From assembly GCF_040954645.1 (NCBI RefSeq), contig NC_092806.1, positions 5,084,001-5,148,000 of the forward strand: DNA of 64,000 nt, in the 5' to 3' direction. Under the pieces are notes generated by a model. The model was not told the DNA's origin and did no database searches. It was given only the letters and a program-made list of their open reading frames with translations. The stretch is from Diabrotica undecimpunctata. Taxonomy: Eukaryota > Arthropoda > Insecta > Coleoptera > Chrysomelidae. This document shows, piece by piece, positions 11,968 through 24,290 of the stretch (within the stretch, counting starts at the first letter, position 1; each line of letters begins with the position of its first letter). A program made the translations under genes and the position numbers.

Positions 11968-13849
11968 TTAATTCTTAAATTGACGATATACATATGAAGA
12001 CCGCATGTTCAAAGAACCAACGGACCGAGTATATGTGTTCTTATGCTTTGATGTTTTGCGTCCACTTATTAAATTTTATACTACATTATTACGTATTTAA
12101 ATATGTACCATTTCTAAGAGTTACTTTATTTCTGAACTAAAACAATATCTGGTTTACACAGAATTAGATTGAAGCAGACCTTTATTGAGGCAGAACTTAA
12201 TTATAACCGCTATGCCACTTAATATATCGATCGATTCGCTGTCTCATAATAGACTAATTATGACTAATTCAGAAGGTAATTTAATTTCAACGTCCGCTCT
12301 TCAATAATAAACTACCTTGGCGACTAAGGCTCTTTTATTAATCGAAATTTTAATTAAAAATAAAGCCTGGATCCTGGATCTATATAGTAGCTCAAAGAAA
12401 GCAAACAGATGTAAAGATTTATAAAAACGGCAGTATTGAGAATAATTCTGGTTAGATTGTAAAGTTTGTAAAAGAATTATTTAGCCTAATAAATCAATCG
12501 CAAAAATTCCTGTCATAGCATTGCTCCAGAAAATGACTGTTTTGAAGTGTAGTTTTCTTTGTAACGACGGATTTGCTTAAAAATTTAAATTTACTTTCCT
12601 CTTACTCTCTACTTAACTTTTGGACTTCAGCCCAGGGTGTTTAGACGGTTTTTCACAAATAACTCAAAAAGTCAGTATCTATCAAAAAAACATTCCTAGC
12701 AAAAATGTAGCTTACAAAAAAAAAATTGTGTAAGTTTGGTTGTTTTTGAAAGACTAAGGCGGGATAATAGCGTTATCTGTTGCTGACCCTGGAAAGAAGA
12801 ACATTCAATCCCGACAAGTGAGCTAGTGCCGGTAGTTTCAGACGGTGTAAAAGTAATTTGTGAATAAGAATTTAAAAGTGGTAGCAGTTTCTGGACCAGG
12901 AATGTTTATTGGGAAAATTTTGCAGTATTTTAGTTTAACAGTATTTGTAAGTACAAATAGATGTATCATTCATTGGGAGAATCAGAGCCAAGGATATTTT
13001 GGTAACCAAAAAGAGATAGAAAGGATTGTTAGGACATTTGATTCTGTGTAAGCAGTACAATGGAAGGATTTTAGCTAGAGATTTTGACTAGAGAACAACA
13101 GGTATATTCTAAATTTAAAATAATTTTTGCACCAATAGTTGTACCTTTCTCTAAATGAATGTAAAATAAATTATCAGTTAAAACCGTATTTTTGCTTGTC
13201 TTCGACAGTGCTTCAATTATTGATAGAACTTAATATTATCAAAAAAACACACAAGAAGTGATAACTGGAAAAGTATTCGGTTCCACTTAATAAAATTTAA
13301 TAATGATATTGTTCTATAACAGAAAAAGTCTTCTTCTCTTGTCCTAAGGTTAATATAAAATCGAAAATAAAAAATCCTTTGCTAGGATTTAATATCTGTA
13401 TCAGAAATAAAGAAAAATTGGGAGCGACAACGTAATAAATCCAAGATAATGGAGAAGGCAATCTCGAAGAATGAATATTTTACGAAAAAGGTCCCGCGCC
13501 GGGCCAGCTTCGAACATAAAAAGAAATTTTGCAAACATCTGACGCCTGTGTTCGGAATATATCAGAGGGGCGGCTCCGGTTTCCGAAAATTTCCGTCTCC
13601 TACTGCCCTCATGTAGTACTCACTACAAGAGGGTATAAATCTCGGTAAACGAGGAACATTCTGAATTTTAACTAAGTCGTGAGTGGTGTCCAGAAACTCC
13701 CTTAAATAAAAAAGAATAGTTCGTCTACTGGTAAAGAAATTCTTTGTTTAAGGATAAATATTTATGGATGTTTAAATAAAATCTTCCAATACTACAGTAT
13801 AATGCATTCTTTTTGCGATATAATATTAAGTATGAGTCTTCTATAGAAA
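11968..13849. other. no gene recognised
   Basis: No coding family is recognised. 12860-13051 is a 63-codon ORF without motifs. A less AT-rich stretch at about 13490-13660 contains GGTATAAATCTCGG, which could be a TATA-type promoter or part of an LTR, but nothing downstream supports it. Confidence 0.5.
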
Positions 13850-13921
13850 AGAGAGCCTACACATCAGCGGTCTCAGAATGATAAACTTTGTGATGTCTCA
13901 GAATATGGTAATAGCTGGGAC

Positions 13922-14170
13922 GAGTCTACGACAAAAGGACGCGGAAAACAGGACGCGAGACCAAAGGACGCGGAAAAAAGGACGCATATTATTAATGAAT
14001 TACTATAAATAGTTTATTTTAATTGACATTAGCCATTACCCCCTTTTTATCCCCATATGTTATTACAGAAAATGATTCTACCTAACCTAAAATCGGTTAC
14101 GGTAAGAGTAAAAAGTGAAAAATAATTATATGAAAAAAACTTGCCCTCACATTTTATCGAGGCTTAGGAC
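13922..14170. repeat. MULE left terminal inverted repeat
   Basis: About 249 bp matching the right end in inverted orientation at roughly nine positions in ten by eye. It holds four GGACGC units near the tip and then a shared AT-rich body ending GGCTTAGGAC. Confidence 0.88.
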
Positions 14171-14597
14171 TAAAATATCTTAAGTAAAATAATAAATACT
14201 ATAATATATATATAATATATAATATATATATTATAATATAATGTTGATTCAAGATTTCTGGTATTGAAACAGGTTAGATTCCATATTATCAGAATTATGT
14301 ATGGGATTAGAAAAACCCAAGTACCAGCCCAGTAAGGGGTCTAATGAGGGTTTAACGCGAACCGGAAGGTTGGTAAATTCCGCAGGTAATGTTAAGAATG
14401 TAAATAGAAACGATTAGTAAGAAAATAAAACTTTCTAATTGTTTGATAATTGTTTTTAAGAAATGAATATTACAAAAGGTCCGATATAACAAAACATCAT
14501 TAACCAAATTGTTTATATAGGGGAAACTTGTCGCGGTAGGTAATTTATTCTGTTCTTAACAAGAAAACATTTTACAAATTGATATCAGTCTGTTAAG

Positions 14598-16004
14598 ATG
14601 GTGTTAGCGTTTGTGAAAAGCCAAAAAGGCAACAACTTGTTACTTTATAATGGATTTCTCCATAAAAAAGAGCGAGTGATTGGTGAAAAGATAATTTGGA
14701 AGTGTGCTACTTATAATAAGTACAAATGTACAGGAAGAGTGCATAACGTTGTGGATGAAATTACAAAATCCACAGAACATAATCACGTTGCAGACACGGC
14801 AAAGATTGAATCAAAAGAAGCTTGTAACCGGATGAAAGAAGTTGCACAACAACTGGAACACTCCACCCAAAGTGTAGTAAGTGAAATTTCTCAAGGACTT
14901 TCCTTAGCTGCTACGGCACAACTTCCATCAGTGTCGTCGTTAAAAAAAACTGTGCAAAGAGTTCGGAACGAGCTAGGAGGTACGCCCGCAAATCCGAGAA
15001 ATTTAGAAGAACTTGTGCTTCCTGAAGAATATAAAACAACTACAGGCGGTGAGCTATTTCTATTATTTGATAGCGGGCCAGAAGAAGAACGTATTTTGTT
15101 ATTTTCAACACAAAGAAATTTAAGATTTATGGAACAATGCGATCATTGGTATACCGATGGAACATTTAACTCAGCACCACCATTGTTTTCTTAAATATAC
15201 ACAATTCATGGAGTTCGATACAGTAATGTAATCCCAACTGTATTTGCACTTGTAACGAACAAAACACAAGAGACTTATACACGTGTTTTTCAGCAACTAA
15301 AGGTGTTGAATCCGGCCTTGCGCCCTCTAACAATAATGATGGACTTTGAAAGAGCGGCAATGAATGCTGCACAAACTGAGTTCCCAAATGTGAGAATCCG
15401 CGGATGTTTTTTTCATTTCTCGCAGTGTATGTGGCGCCATATTCAAAGTGCCGGATTGCAACGTAGATATATTGAGAATCCTGACTTCGCCCTTCACCTA
15501 AGACAATTGACAGCTCTTGCGTTTGTTCCAGACAACCATGTAGTCAGAGTGTACGAGGAGTTGCTCAATAGCGATTTTTATACACAAAATGAAGAACTAC
15601 TAGTGCCGCTGATTAATTACTTTGAAGACACTTGGATAGGGAGATTAGCTAGAAGAGGAAATCGAAGACAACCCCTTTTTCCAGCAAATGTATGGAATTG
15701 TTACGATTTGGCAGACCAAGATATACCTCGAACTAATAATGCTGTTGAAGGATGGCACAACAGCTTTTCTTCTCTTCTCAATAGTGCACATCCGAATATT
15801 TGGAAATTTATTAATTCTCTAAAAAAAGAATATGATTTAAATGTTTTGAAAATAGAGCAGTACATTTCGGGCAATGTACCTCCACGCAAAAGAAAATATC
15901 AAGATACAGCAAACAGGATAAGGGCTATTGTTGCCGATTATGCTGACAGGCCAACTTTAGAATATTTAAGAGGCATTGCTCACAATTTTCAGTTGCAAAC
16001 ATAA
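14598..16004 (+). pseudogene. FLYWCH/MULE transposase with one stop codon
   Basis: A single frame of 469 codons is interrupted only by TAA at 15192-15194, in PLFS-stop-IYTIHG. A CAA codon there would be enough to restore Gln. The N-terminus (residues about 10-65) is a FLYWCH-type zinc finger with spaced Cys, Cys and a terminal HNH pair. The MULE catalytic core follows. First Asp is in YTDGTF (about residue 193), second Asp in MMDFERAAMNA (about 250), a Cys/His zinc-like segment GCFFHFSQCMW comes next, and the Glu is in NNAVEGWHNSF (about 384). ATG 14598 is chosen because the zinc finger begins shortly after it. The protein would bind the TIRs and cut and paste the element in the nucleus. Family assignment is firm. 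Confidence 0.88.
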
Positions 16005-16123
16005 AAAAATACAAAAAAAATTAATATCAAAAATAAAACAAAAAAAAAAAATAAAATGACAAAAAAATTCCAAAAAAAGCAAAAAATAAAAAAAACTTGT
16101 AAACACGCCAGCTTCTGCTGCCA

Positions 16124-16404
16124 GTCCTAAGCCTGGATAAAGTGTGAAGGCAAGTTTTTTTCATATAAATATTTTTCACTTTTTACTTTTACCGTAACCG
16201 ATTTTAGGTTAGGTAGAATCATTTTCTGTAATTATATATAGGGGATAAACGGGGGTAATTGCTATTGTCAATTAAAATAAACTATTTATAGTATTTCATT
16301 AATAATATGCGTCCTTTTTTCCACGCGTCCTTTTTTCCACGCGTCCTTTTTTCGCGCGTCCTTTTTTCCGCGTCCTTTTTTCCGCGTCCTTTTGTCGGTA
16401 TACC
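16124..16404. repeat. MULE right terminal inverted repeat
   Basis: About 281 bp, the inverted partner of 13922-14170. It is longer than the left end because it has six GCGTCC units instead of four. The tip reads CCTTTTGTCGGTATACC, so the outermost bases align with the left tip only with small gaps. Confidence 0.88.
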
Positions 16405-17936
16405 AGCTGGGACACGATTTCCCCATTAAGATATCTATAAGAGAACTTGGAAATCTCCTAATAATGAACCGATTAACCAAATAGATCATATAATTATCGA
16501 TGCAAGACACTACTCTAACTTATTAGATGTTAGGTCTTTTAGAGGAGCAAACATAGATAGTGATCATTATATAGTTAAAGCACGATTTAAAGAGAGAATA
16601 TCCAATTTAAAAAATGAGATCGGGAAAAGGAGAGAAAAAATCGTCATTAATAGACTAAAAGATCCCGACATTGCAAATATATACAGACAGCAAATAGAAG
16701 ATCAAATAAGGACAGAAAACATAGAAGAAGAAGACGACATAAACCAACTATGAGCAAGTATACGAGATATTATGTTACAGAAATCGGTTGAAATATTGGG
16801 CAAAAACAAATCAGAAAAAAGAAATCATGGGTTTGATCATGAATGCGAAATGACAACAAATAGAAAAAACGTAGCATATCAATAAACCATCGACGCAGGT
16901 TGTACACGTAGAAAAAAGAAGAGTGTAGACGTCTCAGAAGAAAGAAAAACGTATCCATCGACGTAAGAAGAGGGAATACGAAAGTTTATTCGATAAAAAT
17001 GAAATGAGGAAATACTATAAATACTTAAACAATAGCCGTCTAGAATTTAAACCACGATTAAAAATTTGTAGAGACACTAACGGTGAAATTCTACATGATA
17101 AAACTCAGTACTTAACAGATGGGCACAATATTTCAGCAAACATCTAAATATAAATGATACTGGAGAAGATTACAACATAGAGATAGACAATCAACAAAAT
17201 CTACAACCTCAACTACACAGTGAAGACCGAACAAGAGAAGAAGTTTCAAATGCCATCTTAAAACTCAAAGACAATAAAGCCCCAGGAATCGATGAAATCT
17301 GTTCAGAAATGTATAAAAAAAAGGTGATGATCAACTTTTTGCAGCAATCCATAAACCAATAGTACTTATATGGCAGAATGAATTGGTACCAGAAGAGTGG
17401 CTAAAGGTAATAATATGTCCATATGTCCGTTGCATAAAAATGGTGATCAACTGAAGTGTAAGAACTAAAGAGGCATTACTCTGTTAGCATCTGCGTATAA
17501 AGTCTTTGGCAATGTATTGTTTAAAAGACTTAAACATTTTACAAAGGATATTTTTGGTCAATATCAATGCGGATTTACTGCTGGAAAGTCAACTACACAT
17601 CAAACTTAAAAATATAGGCAGATTCTAGAAAAGTCACTAGAATATAACATAGATACAAACCATCTCTTCGTTGACTTCAAAGAAGCATATGACAGTGTGA
17701 AAAGAACTGCATTATATAAATGCCTTGGAAAAGGCAATCGGAGAATTAAATATTAGAATTAGTGGAACTATTTTTAATATATTCATGACTTCTTGCTATT
17801 TGTGAGAGAAAAATTCTTACAAAGATTTTTGGGGCTGTAAATAAAAATGGGCTATGGCGTCGAAGATACAACTTTGAACTATATCAGTTATACACCGATC
17901 CAGAAATTGTGAAATTCGTTAAAGTGTAGAGACATA

Positions 17937-19597
17937 CACTAGTGGCCAAAATTCTGGAAACTTTTCAAAAATTTTAGTTTTGTTATCAGCATTCCTCTTT
18001 TTCACAAGACTTATGTTATTTATAAGTTTATCTATAATTTTATTACATCGTTTTATGCTTCTACTTAATATTTAACATCTATTTTAAGGGGGAAAATCCT
18101 CTAAAAATTTAAAAATAAATAAAACAACAGCCGTTAGCTATTAGTAGATATATTTAAAAAAAATGGTACAATGACTATTATCAACAAAATTAGTATTTGG
18201 TAGGATAACCTTTGTTTTTTAGGACAGACTCGATTCTGCGAGGCATGGAGTTGACGAGACGAGCCAAATCTTCTGGTGTAATAACTCTAAACCAGTTTTG
18301 AATAATGGCTTCTATCAGTTCTCCCTTGTTACTTGTGTTTCGGCGTGATACTAAGACTTTCAGCCTTGACCATAAATTTTCTATTGGATTTAGATCGCGA
18401 CTATTTCCAGGCCAAGGCAGAACAGTAACAACATGGTTTCTCAACCATTACATGGAAGTCTTAGCCGTATGACAAGGCGCTCCATCCTGCTGGAAGATGC
18501 ATTGTTGGGCATTCCCTTCGAACAAATCTCTGATAGTCGGCTTGCAGTATCTCTTCCTGATATTTTTTTACATTAATATTGCCCTCTATTACTGCTAAAC
18601 GGCCAACTACATTAGTGGTCATGCAAGCCCATACCTTGACACTCACAGGATGCTTCATAGTGACCGTAGTACACTGGAGCAAAAGGTCTTCTCCCGGTCG
18701 GCGGCGAACAAACTTCACTCCGTCACTCCCAAAATCAAGATTTTCGTTTCATCACTCCAAATTACTTTACTTCGTTGTTCTTCTGTCCACCGTCTGTGTG
18801 CCAATGCGTTTTGGCTCTGTTTTTTGTTCAGGAACGGCTTCTTTCTAGGAATTCGTGCTTGCAATCCATTTTCACACAACTTTCTTGTGATAGTGCGGTC
18901 CGATATTTGTAATCCAGTTGATTTGACAATACCGTTAATATCTTTTGCGGATCTGCGACGATCTTCTAAAGAAAGTCGGCATATTCTACGCACATCGTAG
19001 TGACTAACTTTGGGTTTTCTGCCAGATCTTTTTGCTGATTTTGTCGTTCCACGTTTGCAAACTTTGCAATTTGTTTGTTATTTCTTGATAAGTGTAACCT
19101 TCTTCTCGAAGGATAATTGCTTTGGCTCTCTTTTCTGGCGACCAGTCAACACGTTTTGGGTTTCTGATTGCCATTTTCGTTGAATCGACGCTGATGAATT
19201 CCTCTCCGACAATTAAACAATATCACCTTAGTAACAACTACCTGATGTCACTCATAAAAACTGGAAGCCGCACGAAACTATACTAAAGGCCACCTAACCG
19301 CTTCCAGTTGGGTTGTTAAATAACTAGCAAAACCCTGACGCAATACAGTATTGCCAATGTTGCCATTCACAAATCTCGGATTTTCGGCGTTTTGCTTGAA
19401 TCTGGTTCCATATTTTATTAAATAATGATGTTAATAAAAAAAGAGTGAGAAATACATAAAATATTATGCAGGAAATAAAACAATAAAATAAAAATGTAAT
19501 TGTAATGGTAAACTATATAAATCATGATCATGAGACGAGTCTTGCTAAAAAAACGATAACTTTTGTTATCCAGTTTCCAGAATTTTGACCACTAATG
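17937..19597 (-). mobile_element. Tc1-like DNA transposon
   Basis: A 1,661-bp element flanked by TA at 17935-17936 and 19598-19599. The inverted ends begin CAYTAGTGGYCAAAATTCTG and match for about 25 bp. Removing it rejoins the RTE C-terminal frame as VKV-stop-R followed by GHIA. The transposase is antisense to the RTE. There are no other genes inside. Confidence 0.9.
18190..19174 (-). pseudogene. Tc1 transposase, frameshifted
   Basis: The likely start is ATG at 19174 (MAIRNPKRVDWSPEKRAKA), a paired-like helix-turn-helix N-terminus. A frameshift follows, then 18993-18715 with RTITRKLCENGLQ and the first catalytic Asp in VIWSDETK. The next frame, 18718-18461, carries VKVWACMTTNVVGRL. The second Asp is in FQQDGAPCHTA (near 18485), after which an in-frame TAA precedes WLRNHVV. 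The last block, 18444-18190, has NSRDLNPIENLW with the catalytic Glu, giving a DDE triad of Tc1 type. It has at least two frameshifts and one stop, so this copy makes no transposase. It ends with a stop at 18190. Confidence 0.85.
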
Positions 19598-19850
19598 TAG
19601 ATGCGCTGGACACATTGCTAGCTTGTCAGATCACGAATACACGAAGAGATTAACATTTTCAAAACCAAAGGGCACAATAAGTAAAGGACGACCTGGAAGG
19701 AGATGGATTGATGATGTGGAAGAAGACCTACAGACTCTAAGGGGCAGAAGATGGAGGGAAGTTCCCAGCAATCGACGGGAGTGGCGACTTCTTTGTGAGT
19801 AGGCCAAGATCCACAACGGATTGTCGAGCCACTTATGATGATCATGAGTC

Positions 19851-20780
19851 TTATATATTAACAAAGATAACTACATACAAAAGCAACACAGTTGTCTGGC
19901 AGTTGTTTGATTAGTCCACAGTAACTTTTATTTTCAAGCGTTATCCAATGGTTTATCTTTTCCGATATTATGTTGTTGATGAGTCGTACGTGCTATGTAT
20001 CTTGAGGAAGATAGTAAAGAAGGTAAATAAATTTAAAATGACAATAAAGGAAAGGAAACTATAATATCTTCGATATAAATGCAGCATCTTGCAGCTGATA
20101 AGTAAAAGTAAAATAAATACCAAAATACCAGAAAGAATGTCGGAGGAAGACGAATATCTTTCAGTCGAATAGTATGGCGAGATAAATTAAAGACGCCCGT
20201 GAAGAATATCTTGCTTTTAACGCACTATATAAAGTTTTTGTATTTTAATCAAAATCAACAAAATATTTTAAATTCAATCTACTCTACTTAACAATTTGAT
20301 GCACGCTTTATGTATAAATTTTTAAATATCTGGCTTTTGCCGGAAAACGGAAAAACCATTAGAGCCGCGATATTAAAAAGTCGTGATTACCTTTATCTCT
20401 GTTTCTCGATTTCGTTGGGTTTCTAGCTCAATAATTAAACTTCCACTCCATCGATTCGGTTTTCAACAGAAACCATGATTAATTGCCTCAATTAAAACGA
20501 TTGCGTATATTTTCCCCCAATGACCGAATTTGGAATTTGTGAGGTCTTCAAATCCCGACCGATTATAATTTACAAAATACGAATCTCTCCTCGGTTTTTG
20601 AACCAAGATTCAATATAAGAAATTAATTGTTTTTAGAGGAAGTATGGATCGGACCAAAGTAAAATACCGTGCAGCAGAAACATCACAAGTATTTTTGATT
20701 TTAACTTAAGCATAATATTTTATTTTTGGTTTTTGAAATTGCGAGTTACAATATAAACAACAGCTAAGGAGCAACACACA
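19851..20780. other. no gene seen
   Basis: AT-rich spacer between the RTE 3' tail and the CR1-like LINE. No coding motif or internal repeat is recognised. Confidence 0.6.
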
Positions 20781-20805
20781 GCTTATTGAGTTTCACTCAA
20801 TAAGC
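20781..20805. repeat. 11-bp stem hairpin upstream of LINE
   Basis: GCTTATTGAGT at 20781-20791, a 3-base loop TTC, and ACTCAATAAGC at 20795-20805 form a perfect stem just before the LINE reading frame. Function unknown; it may belong to the target DNA. Confidence 0.7.
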
Positions 20806-20827
20806 AGTGATAAAATAATGGAATAGG

Positions 20828-22747
20828 GTGAAATCCCTTTCACACTTTAACTCTTCAAGATCTCAGTCAGATAACAGGAGAAAAGAAAGCAAAATGTTCA
20901 CTATTCCATATATTAGCGGAAACGTTTCGTTTCGTTTCGAAACAGCCATGACTATAAGGGAGAAAAAATCATATTTTAAAAATATACATGATCAATCTTC
21001 TAAAGATATGTGGAATAATTTAAAATATTTGGTAAATAATTGCAAAATCAAAAATAACTTTGAAATTAAAAACGTGTGGAATGCAAATGAGATAAATAAA
21101 CACTTTATTGAAGTCATACCAAACATGAAAGCAGACATTGATACACAAATATTCTATGAAAATAACTTTAAGTATTCCCTCATTTCTTCTCTTACCTTTA
21201 AAACAGTATCTGAAATTAATATTTTACATATTATTAATAATATTAAAAGTAAAGCTATTGGTGATGATGGTATTAACATATTAACGCTTCAACTGTGTAT
21301 TCCCTTTCTTCTACCGTATATCACTCATATCATTAACTTTTGCTTAACAAATTCAATTTTTCCCACTAAATGGAAACGGGCACATGTTATTCCGTTACCG
21401 AAGACTAAAAATACAGAAAGCATGAATGAATTAAGACCAGTAAGTGTACTGCCTACATTATCTAAAATTTTGGAAAAGGTGATTGATATTCAGTTACAAA
21501 CGCATTTAAAAAATAACAACATAATCCCTATGATGCAGTCCGGTTTTAGGTACAGATATAGCTGTCTTTCTGCTTTATTAAATATTACAGATGATATTTT
21601 TAGAGCCTATGACCAAAACATAATATCAATTCTAATTCTTCTTGACTACTCAAAAGCTTTTGATACAATTAACCATAATTTGTTATTCTCTATTTTAAAA
21701 TATATTGGTCTAGAAGCGAGAGCAGTTGATCTAATAAAATCTTATCTTTCTAATAGATGTCAAGCAGTAAAACTTAATTAAAATATTTCTTCATTTCTAG
21801 ATCTTAATACTGGTGTGCCTCAAGGATTTATATTAGGTCCAATTTTATTCTCTATATACACATCTAATTTTCCTTCTGTGTTTTTGTCCTGTTCACAACA
21901 TTATGCAGACGATACCCAACTCTATATGTCATTTTATCCAAATGAGTGTGTTCAAGCGGTAAATGCAATAAGTCATGACCTTCTTCAGCTGCAGATTTTT
22001 TCTCAAAATCATTGTTTAAAATTGAATACATCAAAAACTCAGGGTATCATTTTTGGGAGGAATCTCCATAGGAAAATATTTTTAGAGAATTATGCCAATC
22101 GAATTATCTTAGGAAATGACAATTTAATTTTTAGCAAAAAGGTTAAAAGCCTTGGGGTTTGGTTCGACGAAGATTTAAGGTTTACATATCATGTAAGTAT
22201 TTGTTTACAACGAGCTTACGCCGTTTTAAAATTACTGTATCAAAGCCGCAATTTATTAAGTAGGGCCACAAAGTCATTATTATGTAATGCTCTGGTACTA
22301 TCAAAATTAAATTATTGTGACGTGCTTTACAATGCGTGTCTCACTGAATTTGATTCATGGAGAATACAGAAATTGCAAAATTCTTGTTTGCGTTTGATTT
22401 TTGGCATCAAGAAATTTCAAAGGATAAGTCATGTTTTCACTGTAGTCAAGTGGATAAATATGAAAAATCGTCGGAAACTCCATGCTTTATGTATTTACCA
22501 TAAAATCATTCAAGAGAGAGTTCCACCATACCTGTACAATCGAATAACTTATAGGACGGACGTTCATAATCTTAATCTTAGAGACAAGAATACCCTCACT
22601 TTACTTAAACATACAACATCCTTTTTTAAACGTTCATTTTCATATTCAATTGCTTGCAATATTAACAGTTTGTCCTACATTATTAAAAATCTGTCTAGAG
22701 TCAAGTTCAAGAGATTAATTTATGAGCAGTTGTTAGCTGAACAGTAA
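20828..22747 (+). pseudogene. CR1/Jockey-like LINE reverse transcriptase
   Basis: A single frame of about 639 codons is interrupted only by TAA at 21779-21781, just before TGVPQGFILGP. RT blocks in order: IKSKAIGDDGINI, NELRPVSVLPTLSKILEKV, SGFRYRYSCLSALL, ILLDYSKAFDTINHNLL with the first catalytic Asp, TGVPQGFILGPILFSIY, and QHYADDTQLY with the catalytic Asp pair. The thumb and C-terminal domain follow to the stop at 22745-22747. The upstream endonuclease is absent, so the copy is 5' truncated and ATG 20828 is not a true start. The clade is judged from the RT motifs and the ATT-repeat tail; CR1, L2 or Jockey cannot be separated by eye. It would make DNA from its own transcript at the target site. 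Confidence 0.85.
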
Positions 22748-23032
22748 TTTAAAAATTTAAGAATTAAAAAAAGTAAATAGTTTATAATTTATAAATTTAA
22801 TATGTACTTAATATTTTTATGTTTTATTGTAAATACAATTTCATTATTTAGATATAGTCTATCTATCCTATTTTCGGGGGGTTAGGTGGAAGAGCAGTTG
22901 TGTGTCGCTGTTGCACAGTGGTACACAAACTGAATCTCGCCCTACTGATATTATATTTCATTTGTAAAGAAAATTTAATCTGTTGTTAATAAAGACATTT
23001 ATTATTATTATTAATATTATTATTGTACTTAC
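22748..23032 (+). mobile_element. LINE 3' UTR and (ATT)n tail
   Basis: Non-coding 3' end of the CR1-like LINE, ending in an ATT-type microsatellite at about 22999-23024. Short-repeat tails replacing poly(A) are usual for CR1/L2-type elements. A G-run (CGGGGGGTTAGG) near 22875 lies in this UTR. Confidence 0.7.
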
Positions 23033-23214
23033 AAACAGCATAATAATACTCTTTAAGAAGGATTAGTGAAGCTCTTTAAATTAAAAGGGAATGCCAAAAA
23101 GTGACCTCTCATATTGATGGAAAGGAGAATAATAATGTAAAATGTGACTTACATGAGCAGTCACACAATATGGATGGTAATTACAGCTACTAGTCTTACA
23201 AAGAATTGCTCAAA

Positions 23215-24290
23215 AAAATCAAAAATTCACATCGTGCAATCGTATTGGTAGTAGGATCAATCGTCCCTTTCTTAATCCATGTATAACAAATTTAAACAAG
23301 TATAGTTGAATTATATCGGAAGCCATATTTCAAGAGTCTTTGGAGGATGCAAAGATGGGAATCAAAGTGAATGGAGTATTGATCAACAACATACGATATG
23401 CGGATGATGCTGTCTTAATTTGTGACAACGTAGTCGATCTTCAACAACTTGTCACTATAATCGGAGAATACAGTAAGCGAATGGGATTAGAGATTAATAC
23501 CAAAAAAACCAAATTTATGATCATCTCCAGAAACTTGGATGCACTTGAAAACTCCACCATAACACTGAATACTAAGTCCATTGAAAGAGTGAGTAAATTT
23601 AAATACCTGGGATCGTGGCTTCTTGAAGACTGGGCATCGGACAGGGAAGTAAAATGAAAGTACAAGAAGGTACTAACTTGTTCAGAGTTCGATCTTCAAC
23701 TGAGACTAAGGTTTACTAAGTGCTAGGTGTGGTCAGTGCTGCTATATGGCGTAGAGGGCTGGACACTCAAAACGAGGGATATAAACAGATTAGAAGCTTC
23801 CGAAATGTGGCTCTATCGCCGTATCCTAAAAATACCATGGACAGCGAAAATCACAAATATAGATGTCCTTAAAAGAATAAACCAAGAACGCCAACTTTTG
23901 GAAACCATCAAGAAAAGGAAAAGGGCGTATCTAGGTCACATCATGCGAAATGAAAAATACCAGTTCCTCCAACTTATAATCGAGGGTAAAATTGATGGCA
24001 AGAGAGGAATGGGACGCAAGAAAATGTCCTGGCTCCGAAACATAAGGCAATGGACAGGGATTAACGACATACATTCTCTGATACATATTGCAAGAAATAG
24101 AGAATTAATGGAAAATGTGATCGCTAACATCCATTAGTGGATTTGCATCCGAAGAAGAAGAAGAAGTTGTATTATAGGGCTATTTTTATAATTCAACTAT
24201 ACTTGATTAAATCGGTTATACATGAATCAAGTAAGTGATTGTAAATCTACCAATTTTCCGCGATTTTACAATCAGTGTTACCCGAGTAAC
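23215..24290. mobile_element. fold-back MITE split by a LINE
   Basis: The 38 bases at 23278-23315 match the reverse complement of 24187-24224 at 35 positions, and weaker pairing extends outwards for roughly 60 more bases on each side. The arms would meet with a loop of about 10 bases if the LINE fragment at 23316-24166 were removed. No ORF belongs to the MITE itself. The outer ends are too diverged to fix a target duplication. Confidence 0.65.
23316..24166 (+). mobile_element. LINE RT C-terminal fragment in a MITE
   Basis: A 5'-truncated LINE in one frame with two stops (23655, 23724). It begins within RT (IFQESLEDAKMGIKVNG), keeps INNIRYADDAVLI with the catalytic Asp pair, then the thumb with SKFKYLGSWL. 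The typical C-terminal region runs on through LLYGVEGWTLK, MWLYRRILKIPWT, YLGHIMRNEKYQFLQLIIEG and MSWLRNIRQWTGI, stopping at 24135-24137. It ends in GAAGAAGAAG at 24151-24166. The flanks TTGAATTATA (23306-23315) and TTGTATTATA (24167-24176) look like a 10-bp duplication with one change. It is the same clade as the LINE at 50935-55260. Confidence 0.8.

Larger units (their letters stand above)
13922..16404 (+). mobile_element. MULE DNA transposon, complete ends
   Basis: A 2,483-bp element flanked by the 9-bp direct repeat AGCTGGGAC at 13913-13921 and 16405-16413, a duplication length typical of Mutator-like elements. Its long inverted ends begin with tandem GGACGCG units. Excising the element plus one repeat restores the RTE endonuclease frame across MVIAGTRFP. 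The only gene inside is the FLYWCH/MULE transposase at 14598. The transposase has one nonsense codon, so this copy is probably not autonomous now but decayed little after insertion. Confidence 0.92.
13850..19850 (+). mobile_element. RTE LINE copy split by a MULE and a Tc1 element
   Basis: One RTE copy in three pieces: 13850-13921, 16414-17936 and 19598-19850. The endonuclease part reads GLRMINFVMSQNMVIAG up to the MULE, then TRFPH and RTWKSPNNEPINQIDHI after it. The fragment SFRGANIDSDHYIVKARF follows near 16550. The RT keeps FGQYQCGFTAGKSTTHQ and LFVDFKEAYDSVKR near 17550-17700, then has a large deletion before the YADD region and resumes at FGAVNKNGLWRRRYNFEL near 17840. The C-terminal end, KGRPGRRWIDDVEEDLQTL, lies beyond the Tc1 insert. 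The tail is TGATGATCATGAG near 19837. It contains many stops and frameshifts. It is 5' truncated and older than both inserts. Confidence 0.8.

Noticed and set aside
13630..13645. GGTATAAATCTCGG as a gene promoter
   Set aside because: No coding sequence or initiator with support lies downstream; a TATA-like word alone is weak evidence.
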